From Pseudoxanthomonas jiangsuensis (GTDB taxonomy: Bacteria > Pseudomonadota > Gammaproteobacteria > Xanthomonadales > Xanthomonadaceae), in NCBI RefSeq assembly GCF_010093185.1, contig NZ_PDWL01000014.1:1-64000 (forward strand): 64,000 bases of DNA, written 5' to 3'. A program made the translations under genes and the position numbers. The notes under the pieces were generated by a model. The model had not been told where the DNA came from and did no database searches. It saw only the letters and a program-made list of their open reading frames with translations. Numbering within the stretch: position 1 is the first letter of the stretch; the number at the start of each line of letters is the position of its first letter. Of this stretch, positions 18,186 to 26,574 are shown in pieces.

Positions 18186-18228
18186 GGAGTGTTGTGGGGA
18201 CCGCCCGACCACCGGGCATGAACCGGCG

Positions 18229-18234
18229 ATTCTA
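18229..18234 (-). promoter_or_regulatory. -10 box of the lysAC operon promoter
   Basis: On the minus strand TAGAAT followed by CGCCGG lies 43 bases before the lysAC ATG, matching the recurrent TANAAT-type boxes of this window. No lysine riboswitch core is seen in the leader. Confidence 0.5.
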
Positions 18235-18386
18235 AGCGCAATCGCGAGGCCGAAGCGGTGCAGGGGAACGCCGCGCGGAGGGTCACATCGGCAACCATTG
18301 GCGAAGGCCGGCACACCGCGCTGCGACGATCCCCGTCACTTCGGGCTGGTACCCTCGCCCACCTCCCCCGACCAGGATTCCACGCC

Positions 18387-19265
18387 ATGGCCCTGCGCCC
18401 GTTCGTCCAGGTGGACGTGTTCGCCGATCGCCCCGGCGCCGGCAATCCGCTGGCGGTGCTGCCCGACGCCCGCGGCCTGGACGAGGCGGCGATGCAGGCG
18501 ATCGCGCGCTGGACCCGGCTGCCGGAGACCACCTTCGTGTTCCCGCCGACGCGGCCTGGCGCCAGCTATGGCATCCGCATGTTCAGTCCGAAGAAGGAAG
18601 TGCCGTTCGCCGGCCACCCCAGCGTCGGCACCGCGCACGTGGTACTCGAGGCCGGCCTGGCCGAGCCGCGCGACGGCCTCCTTTTGCAGGAAGGCATCGC
18701 CGGCCTGCTGCCTCTGCGGGTGGACGCTGCCGGCGGCGTGCGCCGGATCGCGATCCGCACCCCGCGCGCGCAGCTGGTCGAGACCGCCGACGCCCGCGGC
18801 GCGCGCATGGCCGAGGCCCTGGACTGGCTGCCGACCGGCGAACTGCCGCCGGCGCTGATGGACGGCGGCCGCCGCTGGTGGATCGCCGAGGCCCGCGACG
18901 AGGCGAGCCTGCGCAACGCCCAGCCGGACTGGGATGCGATCGCCGCGCTGGCCCGCGCGACCGAGAGCATGGGCGTGCTCGCCTTCGCCCGCTGCCACGG
19001 CAGCGACTACCAGGTCGCCGCGCGCGCCTTCGTCGGCGGCCCGGCCATCTTCGAGGACGCCGCCTCCGGCGCGGCCAACGCGACCCTGGCCGCCTGGCTG
19101 GCCCTGCGCGGTGCCCTGCCCGGCCGCGACGGCCGCTACCGGGTCAGCCAGGGGCGCGAGGTCGGCCACGACGCGCGCCTGGACATGCGCGTGGATGCCG
19201 ACGGCGAGGTCTGGTCCGGCGGCCAGGTGGTCAGCGTGGTCCGCGGCCAGATCGACTGGCCGTAA
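18387..19265 (+). CDS. PhzF-family isomerase-like protein
   Basis: PhzF-fold proteins catalyse proton shifts on small cyclic substrates, and most family members have no known substrate. The 292-residue protein starts FVQVDVFADRPGAGNPLAV, the family hallmark, and retains the catalytic glutamate E47 in RLPETTF. It also has KEVPFAGHPSVGTAH and the C-terminal EDAASGAANATLA motif. It is divergent from lysAC and convergent with hflC. There is no phenazine cluster nearby, so it should not be called a phenazine enzyme. Confidence 0.9.
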   Translation: MALRPFVQVDVFADRPGAGNPLAVLPDARGLDEAAMQAIARWTRLPETTFVFPPTRPGASYGIRMFSPKKEVPFAGHPSVGTAHVVLEAGLAEPRDGLLLQEGIAGLLPLRVDAAGGVRRIAIRTPRAQLVETADARGARMAEALDWLPTGELPPALMDGGRRWWIAEARDEASLRNAQPDWDAIAALARATESMGVLAFARCHGSDYQVAARAFVGGPAIFEDAASGAANATLAAWLALRGALPGRDGRYRVSQGREVGHDARLDMRVDADGEVWSGGQVVSVVRGQIDWP

Positions 19266-19298
19266 CCCGGCACCGGGCTCGGACCCGCTCGGCGGGCG

Positions 19299-20162
19299 TC
19301 AGCGGTCGTTCTTCAGGTACTGAAGGAACGGATCGTCCTTGTCCAGCACCACCACGCCCTGGCCGTCGGCGAACGAGGCGCGGTAGGCCTCCAGGCTGCG
19401 GTAGAACGCGTAGAACCCCGGGTCCGCGCCCGCGGCCTGCGCGTACAGCCGCGCCGCCTGCGCATCGCCCTCGCCGCGCAGGCGCTGCGCGTCGCGCTCG
19501 GCCTCGGCCACGATCACCGCCTGGTCGCGGTCGGCCTGCGCCCGTACGGTGCGCGCCTGCTCCTCGCCCTCGGCACGCAGCGCGCTGGCCACCTGCTTGC
19601 GCTCGGCGCGCATGCGGTCGTAGACCTGCTTGATCACGTCGCTGTCGGTCGGCAGGTCGATCTGCTTGAGGCGGATGTCGACGATCCGCATGCCCAGGGT
19701 GATCGCGCCGCGGTTGATGCTCTCCAGCTGCTTGGCGATCACCTCGCTGCGGTCGCCGGACACCAGCTGGGTCAGGGTGCGGGCGTTGATCTCGTTGCGC
19801 AGGGAGTCCTTGATGATCGGCGCCAGGCGGTCGCCGGCCGCGCTCTCGTCGCCGCCGGTGGCGCGGTAGAACGCGCGCACGTCGTCGATGTAGCCGATCG
19901 CCACGAAGTCCACGCTGACGTCCTTGCGCTCCGAGGTCAGGTAGCGCTCGGGCGAGAAGTCGACCAGGCTGAAGCGGCGGTCGAACACCCGCGCCGTCTC
20001 CACCAGCGGCCACTTGAAGTGCAGGCCCGGGCCGATGTCGGTGCGGGCCACCCGGCCCAGGTTGAGGACCAGGCCGACCTGGTCCTCGCGGACCACGTAG
20101 ACCGAGCCGAGCAGGCCCAGCAGGGCGGTGACCGCCAGGGCGATCCAGAGGGGATATTTCAT
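19299..20162 (-). CDS. hflC: HflC subunit of the HflKC complex
   Basis: HflC forms, with HflK, the cage around the FtsH protease and modulates its access to membrane substrates. The 287-residue protein has one N-terminal membrane helix (about 5-22), the stomatin/band 7 domain containing FKWPLVETARVFDRR and DVSVDFV, and a long coiled coil with ERDAQRLRGEGDAQAARLYAQ-like repeats. It ends with SLEAYRASF. The ATG overlaps the hflK stop (ATGA), which defines a coupled hflK-hflC operon. Confidence 0.95.
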   Translation of the reverse strand: MKYPLWIALAVTALLGLLGSVYVVREDQVGLVLNLGRVARTDIGPGLHFKWPLVETARVFDRRFSLVDFSPERYLTSERKDVSVDFVAIGYIDDVRAFYRATGGDESAAGDRLAPIIKDSLRNEINARTLTQLVSGDRSEVIAKQLESINRGAITLGMRIVDIRLKQIDLPTDSDVIKQVYDRMRAERKQVASALRAEGEEQARTVRAQADRDQAVIVAEAERDAQRLRGEGDAQAARLYAQAAGADPGFYAFYRSLEAYRASFADGQGVVVLDKDDPFLQYLKNDR

Positions 20163-21286
20163 CGGGACGCCTCCTCGCGGCCGGTGCGCTGCGGATCACG
20201 GGTACCGCTGCGCAGCGGCTCCGGGCTGCTCTCGATCGCCGGCAGCAGGGACTCGGCCACCGCCGCGGGGGCGGCGGGCACCGGAGCGGCGCTGCTTGCG
20301 CCGGCCATCGGCACGTAGATCAGCTGGCGGCTGTCGCCGCCGACCACCTTGCGGTTGCGGGCCAGCACGTCCTGCACGGTCTCCAGCCACAGGCGCTTGC
20401 GGGTCACCTCAGGCGCGGCGGCGTACTGCTCGCGCAGCAGGCCGAAGCGGGCCACGTCGCCCTCGGCCTGCGCGATCTTGGCCGCCTTGTAGCCCTCGGC
20501 CACGGTCCGGCGGCGGGCCGCCTCGCCGCGCGACTCGGGCACGACCTTGGCCGCGTAGGCGCGGGCCTCGTTGATCAGCTGGTCCTTGATCTGCTGGGCG
20601 CTGTTGACCTCGTCGAAGGCCGGCTTGACCTCCTCGGGCGGGCGCGCGTCCTGCAGGTTCAGCTCGGTCACCACCAGGCCGGTGCGGTAGGCGTCCAGCG
20701 AGGCCTGCAGCTGCTCGGAGGCGCTGACCGACAGCGGGCCGCGGGCGCCGAGCACGGTGTCCAGGGTGGCCCGGCCGACCTGCTCGCGGACCACGCTCTG
20801 GGCCACCTGCTCCAGCACCCGGTCGGCGTCGCGCGAGCCGAACAGGTACAGCCGCGGGTCGCCGACCCGGTACTGCACGTTCATGGCCACGTTGACGATG
20901 TTCTCGTCGCGGGTCAGGACCGGCACGGTGTTGCTGAAAGTCTTGATCTGGGTGGCGTTGACCTTGACCACCCGCTCGATCGGCCACGGCCACTTCAGGT
21001 TCGGGCCGGGCTGCATCACCCGGGCGAACTGGCCGAAGCGCAGGACCACGCCGCGCTGCTGCTCGCCGACCAGCTGGAAGCTGGTCAGGACCACCAGTAG
21101 GGCCACGCCCAGCAGCACCCAGCGGCCGATGCCGCCACCGCCGCCATTGCCGCCGAACAGGTCGCGCAGGCGGTCCGGCAGGCCGCCCAGGCCACCGCCG
21201 CCACCCGAGGGCCGGCGCGGCGGCCAGGGGTTGCGCCGGTTGTTGTCGGGGGAGTCGCCGCCCTTGCCGGGGGTATTCCAGACCAT
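20159..21286 (-). CDS. hflK: HflK subunit of the HflKC complex
   Basis: The 375-residue protein has a Gly/Pro/Arg-rich cytosolic N-terminus (MVWNTPGKGGDSPDNNRRNP), a single helix near 55-75, then the band 7 domain. That domain includes VLRFGQFARVMQPGPNLKWPWP, split by the family-typical VEQV-like region, and a coiled coil. The ATG was chosen at the family-typical MVWN (MAWN in many homologues) with GGAG upstream. A longer frame upstream has no ribosome-binding signal. It is coupled to hflC by a four-base overlap. Confidence 0.94.
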   Translation of the reverse strand: MVWNTPGKGGDSPDNNRRNPWPPRRPSGGGGGLGGLPDRLRDLFGGNGGGGGIGRWVLLGVALLVVLTSFQLVGEQQRGVVLRFGQFARVMQPGPNLKWPWPIERVVKVNATQIKTFSNTVPVLTRDENIVNVAMNVQYRVGDPRLYLFGSRDADRVLEQVAQSVVREQVGRATLDTVLGARGPLSVSASEQLQASLDAYRTGLVVTELNLQDARPPEEVKPAFDEVNSAQQIKDQLINEARAYAAKVVPESRGEAARRRTVAEGYKAAKIAQAEGDVARFGLLREQYAAAPEVTRKRLWLETVQDVLARNRKVVGGDSRQLIYVPMAGASSAAPVPAAPAAVAESLLPAIESSPEPLRSGTRDPQRTGREEASR

Positions 21287-21345
21287 GAAAGCTCCGAGGT
21301 GAGGGGTCCTGGCCGCGGCATGCGCGCGGACCGGGTCGCGGCCCG

Positions 21346-21366
21346 ATTCTAGCAAGACCGTACGGT
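21346..21366 (-). promoter_or_regulatory. hflK promoter -10 box and adjacent palindrome
   Basis: On the minus strand TAGAAT (21351-21346) lies about 60 bases before the hflK ATG. Five bases upstream of it is the perfect 10-base palindrome ACCGTACGGT (21357-21366), in the position of a repressor or activator site. The palindrome is short and could be chance. Confidence 0.4.
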
Positions 21367-21411
21367 ATGGCCGGAATGCCTGAAGCAATGGCCGGCCGCA
21401 CCGCTCCCGGC

Positions 21412-21447
21412 CCGGAAAAGACGAAGGCCCGCCGGAGCGGGCCTTCG
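21412..21447 (-). terminator. rho-independent terminator of slyD
   Basis: A perfect 11-bp stem, CGAAGGCCCGC with GCGGGCCTTCG, and a 4-base loop is followed on the minus strand by TCTTTTCC. It lies 22 bases after the slyD stop. Confidence 0.8.
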
Positions 21448-21469
21448 CGGCGCGGCGCGTGCGCCGGCC

Positions 21470-21949
21470 TCAGTGGTGGTGGCCGCCGTCGCCGTGGACG
21501 TGGCCGTGCTCCAGCTCCTCGGCCGCGGCCTCGCGGACCTCGACGATCTCCACGTCGAAGTGCAGGTCCTTGCCGGCCATCGGGTGGTTGAGGTCGACGT
21601 CGACCACGCTGTGGCCGACCTTGACCACGGTCACCGCGCGCGGGCCGAAGTTGGTCTGCAGCACCACCTGCATGCCCGGCTGCAGCTTCGTGTTGCCGAA
21701 GTGCTTCTTGGGGATGCGCTGCTCCAGGCCCTCGCGGCGCTCGCCGTAGGCCTCGGCCGCGGCCACGTCGACGCTGAAGCTATCGCCGGCGGCCTTGTCC
21801 TGCATCGCCGCCTCCAGGCCCGGGATGATGTTGCCGTGGCCGACCAGGATCGCGATCGGCTCGCGGTCCTTGGAGCTCTCCAGCGGCTCCTGGCCGACTT
21901 CGGAGACGGTGTAGTGGAAACGGACGACGCGGTCTTTTTCGATCTTCAT
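21470..21949 (-). CDS. slyD: FKBP-type peptidyl-prolyl isomerase SlyD
   Basis: SlyD is a cytosolic prolyl isomerase and chaperone that also binds nickel. The 159-residue protein shows the split FKBP domain (VRFHYTVSEVG near the N-terminus, ILVGHGNIIPGLEAAM) and the inserted chaperone flap between about residues 70 and 125. It ends in a histidine-rich tail HGHVHGDGGHHH that would bind metal. The ATG giving MKIEKDRVV was preferred to a TTG two codons upstream. A strong terminator follows, so it is probably monocistronic. Confidence 0.93.
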   Translation of the reverse strand: MKIEKDRVVRFHYTVSEVGQEPLESSKDREPIAILVGHGNIIPGLEAAMQDKAAGDSFSVDVAAAEAYGERREGLEQRIPKKHFGNTKLQPGMQVVLQTNFGPRAVTVVKVGHSVVDVDLNHPMAGKDLHFDVEIVEVREAAAEELEHGHVHGDGGHHH

Positions 21950-22020
21950 GCGCAACTCGGTACGGGCCGCCAGCGAAGGACGGCGGAGGGGCGGCTTGTC
22001 GGCCGCGAGGGGACGCGGCC

Positions 22021-22581
22021 ATGATGGCCGCCATGAGTACGGACCGGCATTATCCCGCCCCGCCCCCGGCCATGCCAGCCGTGCCCACCCGCGCCGCGGC
22101 GGCCCTGCTGGCGGCGATCGCCCTGGCCGGCTGCGGCCGCGAGGCGGTGCGGCCGGCCGCCGCGTCCGCCCGGACCTGGCCGCAGGTGGCCCCGGCCGAC
22201 CCGGCCGCCGCCAACGCGGTCACCCTGCGCGCCCTGAGCCTGGTCGGCACCCCCTACCGCTACGGCGGCAATACCCCGGACTCTGGCTTCGACTGCAGCG
22301 GGCTGGTCAATTATGTGTACCGGGACATGCTCGACCTGCGCCTGCCGCGCAGCTCGCGCGAGCTGGCCGCGGTGCAGGGAGCGAAGCTGGGGCCGGACCG
22401 GCTGGCCAGCGGCGACCTGGTGTTCTTCGGCAGCCGCGGCGAGGTCAGCCACGTCGGGATCTACGTCGGCGAGGGGCGTTTCGTGCATGCCCCGAGCAGC
22501 GGCGGCACGGTCCGCCTGGACCGCCTGGATGGGGCCTACTGGAAGGACCACTACAGCGGCGCCAAACGCGTCCTGCGCTGA
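22021..22581 (+). CDS. NlpC/P60-family lipoprotein peptidoglycan hydrolase
   Basis: This is a probable D,L-endopeptidase that cuts D-Glu-mDAP bonds of peptidoglycan. The protein has a lipobox LAGC (C38 when read from the first ATG) and one NlpC/P60 domain with catalytic C92 (DCSGLV), H144 (SHVGIYVG) and H156 (HAPSS). Three in-frame ATGs occur; the third (22072) gives the most canonical lipoprotein leader, [21 protein letters not shown], so the true start may be 51 bases in. A second NlpC/P60 gene follows immediately, and the catalytic domains resemble each other, pointing to tandem duplication. Confidence 0.88.
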   Translation: MMAAMSTDRHYPAPPPAMPAVPTRAAAALLAAIALAGCGREAVRPAAASARTWPQVAPADPAAANAVTLRALSLVGTPYRYGGNTPDSGFDCSGLVNYVYRDMLDLRLPRSSRELAAVQGAKLGPDRLASGDLVFFGSRGEVSHVGIYVGEGRFVHAPSSGGTVRLDRLDGAYWKDHYSGAKRVLR

Positions 22582-22651
22582 AAGTGGGACAGGCCTCACA
22601 TTTGAATTCACGAAAAAATAACTTTTTCTGAACATCAAGACAGCGTGAAGT

Positions 22652-22678
22652 GGGCATGATCGCCCGATCGTTTTTTTT
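22652..22678 (+). terminator. terminator or attenuator between the two NlpC/P60 genes
   Basis: A short stem, GGGC with GCCC (an overlapping alternative is GATC with GATC), is followed by GATCG and eight Ts. It lies only 11 bases before the GTG start of the next gene, inside an A+T-rich gap that also contains GAAAAA...TTTTTC. It may end the first gene or attenuate the second; the short stem lowers confidence. Confidence 0.5.
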
Positions 22679-22689
22679 GTGACTGCCGC

Positions 22690-23556
22690 GTGACGACCGA
22701 AGACCTGCACCCAGGCCTGCCTGCCGCCACCCCAGCCCGCCCGCCCCGGGCGCTGCGCTCCCTCCTTCTCCTGGCGCTGGCCGCGCCGGCGGCGCCACTG
22801 CTGGCCGCCCCCGCGCCCGAACCGGCCCCGGTCGTTCCGGAAACCATCGCCGCCGCGCCGCTGGCCGCCGACCCGTCGCCGGAACCGGCCGCGGTGATCG
22901 CCCTGCCGGCACCACCGGCTTCCGCTTCCGCCCGTCCCACGGTCGCCGCCCGTGCCGCCGCGCCTGGCCCCGCACCGGCCGCCTCCGGCCTGCGCCAGAA
23001 GGCCGATGCCGCCGCCAACGCCACCCTGGCCGCCTTGCTGCCGCACCTGGCCGGTAGCGACAGCCTGCCGCTGCTGGACCGCTCGGCCATGTTCGCCGGC
23101 GACATCAGCCGCCTGCTGGCGGCCTACGACCTCACCCAGGGCGTGCCGGCGCAGGCCACGGCCGCCGCCGGCGAGGGCCGCGTGCAGCAGGTGCTGAAGG
23201 CGGCCACGGCCCTGATCGGCACCCCCTACCGCTGGGGCGGCACCTCGACCGACGGCTTCGACTGCAGCGGCCTGGTCGGCTACGTGTTCCGCAACGCGCT
23301 GGGCATCGAGCTGCCGCGGGTGTCGCGCGAGATGGCGGCCAAGGCCGATGCCGAACTGATCCGCGACCGCGACCAGCTCACCCCGGGCGACCTGGTGTTC
23401 TTCGGCCTGCGCGGCCGGGTCAACCACGTCGGCATCTACGTCGGCGACGGCCAGTTCCTGCACGCGCCCAGCCGCGGCAAGGACGTGCGCGTGGACAGCC
23501 TGGCCAGCGGCTACTGGAGCAACCGCTTCATGCAGGCGCGCCGGGTCGCGATGTAA
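22690..23556 (+). CDS. secreted NlpC/P60-family peptidoglycan hydrolase
   Basis: The 288-residue protein has a basic N-terminus and hydrophobic signal segment (about 20-40), then a long Pro/Ala-rich linker (about 41-110). A helical spacer and a C-terminal NlpC/P60 domain follow, with C192 (FDCSGLVG), H246 (NHVGIYVG) and the HAPSRGK histidine. It probably cleaves peptidoglycan stem peptides in the periplasm. The start is a GTG just after a T-tract with no clear Shine-Dalgarno sequence, so the exact start is uncertain. It follows another NlpC/P60 gene and ends at a strong hairpin terminator. Confidence 0.88.
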   Translation: MTTEDLHPGLPAATPARPPRALRSLLLLALAAPAAPLLAAPAPEPAPVVPETIAAAPLAADPSPEPAAVIALPAPPASASARPTVAARAAAPGPAPAASGLRQKADAAANATLAALLPHLAGSDSLPLLDRSAMFAGDISRLLAAYDLTQGVPAQATAAAGEGRVQQVLKAATALIGTPYRWGGTSTDGFDCSGLVGYVFRNALGIELPRVSREMAAKADAELIRDRDQLTPGDLVFFGLRGRVNHVGIYVGDGQFLHAPSRGKDVRVDSLASGYWSNRFMQARRVAM

Positions 23557-23581
23557 CGGCACCCGCCGCGACGCCTGCCGA

Positions 23582-23615
23582 CGAAGGCCGCCTCCGGGCG
23601 GCCTTCGCGCTTTCC
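23582..23615 (+). terminator. rho-independent-like terminator after the second NlpC/P60 gene
   Basis: A perfect 11-bp stem, CGAAGGCCGCC with GGCGGCCTTCG, and a TCCG loop is followed by CGCTTTCC. The T-run is short. Confidence 0.65.
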
Positions 23616-23686
23616 GTGGGTGGCGAAGGCTGGCGCGAACGCGGCGGGCCGGCGATGCTGCCGGCTTCCCCGCTGTCATCGCCGCC

Positions 23687-25036
23687 ATGCGCCATCGCCT
23701 GCTGCTGTCCTGCTGCCTGCTGCTTTCCTCCACCGCCGTCCAGGCACGGGCCGATGCCGCGGATCCACCGCCGCCGCACCGCACCCTCTACCGCAACGCC
23801 GTCCTGATCGACGGCACCGGAGCGCCGGCGCGGCCGGGCACCGGCCTGCTGGTCGAAGGCGAGCGGATCGTCGCCATCCAGGCCGACACCGCGCCGGTGG
23901 CCGACGGCGTGGAAGTGGTCGACCTGCACGGCCAGTACGTGATCCCCGGCCTGATCGACACCCACGTCCACCTGGCCACCCCGCCCGATACCGCCCAGGC
24001 CACGGCTTCGCTGCGGCGACAGCTCTATTCCGGGGTCACCGCGGTGCGCAGCATGGCCGACGACGTGCGCAACGTCGGCGAGCTGGCGCGGCAGGCGCTG
24101 GTCGGCGAGATCCCCGCGCCGGACATCCACTACGCCGCGCTGATGGCCGGGCCGGGGTTCTTCGAGGATCCGCGCACGATCGCCGTCACCCGCGGCCGGG
24201 TGCCCGGCCGGACACCGTGGATGCAGGCCATCGACGCCGACACCGACCTGGTCCAGGCCGTGGCCCTGGCCCGCGGCACCTCGGCCAGCGGGATCAAGCT
24301 CTATGCCGACATGCCCGGGCCGCGGCTGGCGGCGATCACCGCCGAGGCCCACCGCCAGGGCATCCCGGTGTGGGCGCACGCGGCGGTGTTCCCGGCGATG
24401 CCGGCCGACGACGTGGACGCCGGGGTCGACGTGATCTCGCACAGCTGCCCGCTGGCCTACCAGGCCTCGCCGCGCAAGCCGGCGACCTACCACGAGCGCA
24501 CCCCGGTGGACGAATCGGCGTTCGCCGGGGCGATGCCGGCACAGATGGTCGAGTTGTTCGCGCGGATGGCCGAGCGCGGGATCATCCTCGACGCCACCAA
24601 CCTGGTGTACCTGCGCCACGTCGAAGAGTACGCCCGCGACCGCCAGGGCCCACCGCCGCGCTGCAGCGCCAAGCTCACCTTGCGCCTGACCGCGCAGGCC
24701 TTCCGCCAGGGCGTGGCGATCTCCAGCGGCACCGACGGCGACAACCCGCCCGAAGCGCCGTTCCCTTCGCTGCACGACGAACTGGAGCTGCTGGCCGGCC
24801 CGGTCGGGATGCCGCCGCTGGAGGTGATCCGCGCCGCCACCGCGACCGCCGCCCGCGCCCTGGGCCAGCAGGCCGAGCGCGGCACGCTGGAGCCGGGCAA
24901 GCTCGCCGACTTCGTGGTCCTGGCCGGGGATCCTTCGCGCGACATCGGCCAGCTGCGCAGCGTCACCGCCACGGTCAAGCGCGGCGTGCGCCATCCGCGG
25001 GCGGAGTTCGAGGCCGGCCGCCAGCGCGCGGAGTGA
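23687..25036 (+). CDS. exported amidohydrolase-superfamily protein
   Basis: This metal-dependent hydrolase has an unknown substrate; relatives include imidazolonepropionase-like enzymes and Xaa-Pro or Xaa-Arg dipeptidases. The 449-residue protein has a signal peptide ending near STAVQA (residue 20). Its metal site shows H93 and H95 (DTHVHL), a likely carboxylated lysine K204 (GIKLYAD), H231 (VWAHA), ISHS and the aspartate of SGTDGDN. The C-terminal LEPGKLADFVVLAGDP is typical. It stands alone between the NlpC/P60 gene and the convergent symporter gene. Confidence 0.88.
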   Translation: MRHRLLLSCCLLLSSTAVQARADAADPPPPHRTLYRNAVLIDGTGAPARPGTGLLVEGERIVAIQADTAPVADGVEVVDLHGQYVIPGLIDTHVHLATPPDTAQATASLRRQLYSGVTAVRSMADDVRNVGELARQALVGEIPAPDIHYAALMAGPGFFEDPRTIAVTRGRVPGRTPWMQAIDADTDLVQAVALARGTSASGIKLYADMPGPRLAAITAEAHRQGIPVWAHAAVFPAMPADDVDAGVDVISHSCPLAYQASPRKPATYHERTPVDESAFAGAMPAQMVELFARMAERGIILDATNLVYLRHVEEYARDRQGPPPRCSAKLTLRLTAQAFRQGVAISSGTDGDNPPEAPFPSLHDELELLAGPVGMPPLEVIRAATATAARALGQQAERGTLEPGKLADFVVLAGDPSRDIGQLRSVTATVKRGVRHPRAEFEAGRQRAE

Positions 25037-25072
25037 AGGCGGCGGCGCGCGCCGGGATCAGGGCGGCCGGGA

Positions 25073-26371
25073 TCAGGAGCGGGCGCGGCCGGCCTGCGGG
25101 TCGCCGCCTTCGTCCTGCTCGATGCCGACGTTGCTCGAGGCACGGTCGTAGGTCGCGCGGTCGAGCAGGCCGGTCTCCTTGGCCACCAGCACCGGCACCA
25201 GCATCTGCCCGGTGACGTTGGTCATGGTCCGCATCATGTCGAGGACCCGGTCGATCGCGACCAGATAGCCGATGCCTTCCAGCGGCAGCCCGGCCGCGCT
25301 CAGCACCAGGGTTACCATCACGATCGCCGTGCCCGGCACCCCGGCGGTGCCGAAGCTGCCCAGCACCGAGGCCAGCAGGATCACGAAGTACTGGTTCACC
25401 GACAGGTCCAGGCCGAAATACTGGGCCACGAACACGCTGGTCAGCGCCGGGTAGATCGCGCCGCAGCCGTCCATCTTGATGCTCGCGCCCAGCGGCACGG
25501 CGAACGCGGCGTAGTCCCGGTCCACGCCCAGGTTGTGGGTGACGCTGCGCAGGGCCACCGGCATCGAGGCGAAGCTCGACGAACTGACGAACGCCACCTG
25601 CATGCCCGGCGCGGCGCCGCGGAAGAACTTCAGCGGGTTCAGCCCGTGCGCGAGCAGAAGGCCGCCGTAGGTCAGCACGATGTGCAGGGCGCAGGCCAGG
25701 TACAGGGCGAACACGAAGCTGCCCAGCGGCAACAGCTTCTCGAAGCCGTAGCTGCCGACCAGCCCGGCGATCAGGCCGAAGGTGCCCAGGGGGGTCATCT
25801 CCAGCACGAAGCGGGTGACCTGGACCATCGCCTCGCTGGCCTCGCCGGCCAGGGCGCGCAGCTTCGCGGTGCGCTCGCCCAGCTTGACCAGGGCGAAGCC
25901 GAGCAGGCCGGCGAAGAAGATCACCTGCAGGATCTTGCCCTCGGCCAGGGCCTTGAACGGATTGGACGGGACCACGTCCAGCAGCACCTGCACCGGCGTG
26001 GGCACCTCGCGCACCTGGTAGTCGGCGGCCATCTCCAATCCGCTCAGGCCGTGGCCGGGCTTGAGCACCAGGCCCACCGCCAGGCCCACGCACACCGCCA
26101 GCGCGGCGGTCGCCGCGAACCACAGGAAGGTGCGCCCGCCCAGCGCCGCCACCGACTTCTGTCCGTGCAGGGAAGCCACCGCATGGATCACCGCGAACAG
26201 CACCAGCGGCACCGCGATCATCCGGATCAGGGTCACGTAGACCGTGCCCAAGGGCCCGAACCAGGTCTGCGCCGCCGGCCCCAGCAGCCAGCCGGCCAGC
26301 GCGCCGAGCACGAAGCCGGCGAGCACGCGCTGCCAGAAGGGGATGGCCAGCCAGGCCTTGACCAGGTTCAT
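25073..26371 (-). CDS. dicarboxylate/amino acid:cation symporter (DAACS family)
   Basis: This inner-membrane transporter probably takes up glutamate, aspartate or C4-dicarboxylates with Na+ or H+. The 432-residue protein has eight membrane helices and two re-entrant loops. The serine-rich SSSSFASMPV loop, KMDGCGAIYPA, and GTAGVPGTAIVM are the DAACS signature elements. The start at MNLVKAWLAIPFW was preferred over a longer frame because it begins directly before the first helix. It is divergent from the alkaline phosphatase gene. Substrate cannot be fixed from sequence. Confidence 0.92.
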   Translation of the reverse strand: MNLVKAWLAIPFWQRVLAGFVLGALAGWLLGPAAQTWFGPLGTVYVTLIRMIAVPLVLFAVIHAVASLHGQKSVAALGGRTFLWFAATAALAVCVGLAVGLVLKPGHGLSGLEMAADYQVREVPTPVQVLLDVVPSNPFKALAEGKILQVIFFAGLLGFALVKLGERTAKLRALAGEASEAMVQVTRFVLEMTPLGTFGLIAGLVGSYGFEKLLPLGSFVFALYLACALHIVLTYGGLLLAHGLNPLKFFRGAAPGMQVAFVSSSSFASMPVALRSVTHNLGVDRDYAAFAVPLGASIKMDGCGAIYPALTSVFVAQYFGLDLSVNQYFVILLASVLGSFGTAGVPGTAIVMVTLVLSAAGLPLEGIGYLVAIDRVLDMMRTMTNVTGQMLVPVLVAKETGLLDRATYDRASSNVGIEQDEGGDPQAGRARS

Positions 26372-26449
26372 CGTCGATCCGCGGTTGCGTGGAGCCGGCA
26401 CCATACTCCGGCGCGCCGGCGCTGGCGACGACGCCGCTGGAACGCGCCC

Positions 26450-26484
26450 GTGTCATCGGCACGACATTGCCGCGACGGCATAAT
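26450..26484 (+). promoter_or_regulatory. possible PHO box and -10 element upstream of the alkaline phosphatase
   Basis: GTGTCAT-CGGC-ACGACAT (26450-26467) resembles the two 7-base half-sites of a PhoB box spaced by four bases. Eleven bases further on is CATAAT, close to the 10-base spacing of the E. coli phoA promoter. The second half-site is a poor match, so phosphate control is a hypothesis. Confidence 0.35.
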
Positions 26485-26574
26485 ACCGGCCTTCCTCCAC
26501 CGCGCCGGCCGCAGGCAGGCCCGCGGCGCCTCCGCGCCCGCAGCTGCCCGGCACGCGCTCCTGCCGGATCCACG

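Noticed and set aside
18186-18386. Lysine riboswitch in the lysAC leader
   Set aside because: No conserved L-box core or five-helix layout is visible; only a short leader with a TAGAAT box is seen.
18387-19265. Phenazine biosynthesis gene cluster suggested by the PhzF homologue
   Set aside because: No other phz gene is nearby and PhzF-fold proteins are widespread in non-producers.
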